From DAOTTW01 sp034437615 (lineage in GTDB: Bacteria; Chloroflexota; Anaerolineae; Aggregatilineales; Phototrophicaceae): a DNA stretch of 5,037 nucleotides. Numbering within the stretch: the stretch's first letter is position 1; each line of letters starts with the position of its first letter. This document shows positions 4,617-5,037 of the stretch, in pieces. Where the stretch lies: NCBI GenBank assembly GCA_034437615.1, contig DAOTTW010000147.1, positions 1-5,037 on the forward strand, read 5' to 3'. A program made the translations under genes and the position numbers. Under the pieces are notes generated by a model. That model did not search any database, was not told the DNA's origin, and was given only the letters and a program-made list of their open reading frames with translations.

Positions 4617-5037
4617 AGGGCTTGCATGGCGGAACGGTGCGTAAACACCACCCGCACATACACGCTGACCTCCACTAACTCCGCAATCGCTTTACGCAGC
4701 GCGTTGCCTTCATCCACATATTGATCCAGCAAGGCATAAAGCTGGGCTTCGGGCGGGTTTTCGGGCGCAATAAAGCGCGGGTTGCCGCGTTCATCACGCG
4801 CCTGGTCGCCACCTGTGCATACGACCATCACACGATAGCCGGACACGGCCAACACCACCGCCCGGAAAATATCCGCCGCGTGCATCCGCTCTGGTGATAC
4901 GATAATATCGCTGTTGCCGATACGCTCGCCAAAGGACACGGTTAAGGTGTTCATCTGATGGGCGAAGTGCATCAGGTATTTGCGCATGTTGTTGGCGTTC
5001 TTGATGAATTCGCGATAGTGGGCTTGGGCGGCTGCGG
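4583..5037 (-). CDS. Unrecognised protein, C-terminal 150 residues (5' partial)
   Basis: The frame stays open to the window edge. The codons before the ATG at 4985-4987 read H-Y-R-E-F-I-K-N-A-N-N, which look like genuine protein, so the start lies outside the window. The visible part begins with a probably helical, charged stretch (Y-R-E-F-I-K through A-H-Q-M-N). A mixed region follows with a beta-like segment, V-V-L-A-V-S-G-Y-R-V-M-V-V-C. After a polar loop (G-G-D-Q-A-R-D-E-R-G-N) come helices with many charged residues, ending in L-E-E-V-L-R-L-K-H-L-I. No transmembrane segment or known catalytic motif is evident, and I do not recognise the family. The stop at 4583-4585 was created by the tandem duplication, so the protein ends one residue earlier than its apparent ancestor. 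The gene converges on the MFS gene. Confidence 0.75.
   Translation of the reverse strand, partial: AAAQAHYREFIKNANNMRKYLMHFAHQMNTLTVSFGERIGNSDIIVSPERMHAADIFRAVVLAVSGYRVMVVCTGGDQARDERGNPRFIAPENPPEAQLYALLDQYVDEGNALRKAIAELVEVSVYVRVVFTHRSAMQALEEVLRLKHLI

Noticed and set aside
4985..4987. ATG as the true start of the minus-strand gene
   Set aside because: The frame stays open upstream to the window edge with protein-like residues, and no ribosome binding site precedes this ATG on the minus strand.

Overview
This window looks like ordinary, moderately GC-rich bacterial chromosome with five genes: four on the plus strand and one convergent gene on the minus strand. Nothing in it is a phage, plasmid or defence signature. 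Codon use (many GCG, CTG, GGC and CGC codons) and the style of the proteins and intergenic repeats suggest an environmental Chloroflexota (Anaerolineae-like) bacterium. That assignment is an inference from general resemblance, not proof.

Layout, left to right. (1) Positions 2-244 hold the C-terminal end of an unrecognised protein with a long acidic, Gln/Asn/Asp-rich tail ending in Phe-Asp-Trp-Pro-Phe. (2) Positions 245-482 hold no gene but are packed with small hairpin repeats: two identical 29-bp hairpin copies around a variant of a C-rich repeat, then two more hairpins, then a good ribosome binding site. (3) Positions 483-1679 encode a membrane-anchored protein with two phospholipase D (HKD) motifs. 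(4) Positions 1683-2870, only 3 nt further on, encode a GT4-type glycosyltransferase, probably in the same transcript. (5) Positions 2871-3047 are a visibly more AT-rich gap with a perfect TTGACA hexamer and a long-range inverted repeat, probably the promoter region of the next gene. (6) Positions 3048-4310 encode a 12-helix MFS exporter of the DHA1/MdtG type. (7) Positions 4311-4548 lie between the convergent genes and hold a 20-bp perfect palindrome and a 163-bp MITE-like element (4369-4531). The element has 12-bp terminal inverted repeats, an apparent 8-bp target duplication, and a strong terminator hairpin inside it. (8) Positions 4583-5037 (minus strand) are the C-terminal part of an unrecognised protein. 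Its 3' end carries a 31-bp tandem duplication that moved the stop codon.

The genes do not form an obvious pathway. The phospholipase D-like protein and the glycosyltransferase may share a transcript and both could act on envelope lipids or glycans, but no partner gene here fixes their substrates. The MFS gene seems to be its own unit, with its own upstream region and a terminator supplied by the MITE-like element. The most notable content is in the two intergenic repeat clusters, which share the same modules in the same order, and in the duplication at the end of the minus-strand gene.
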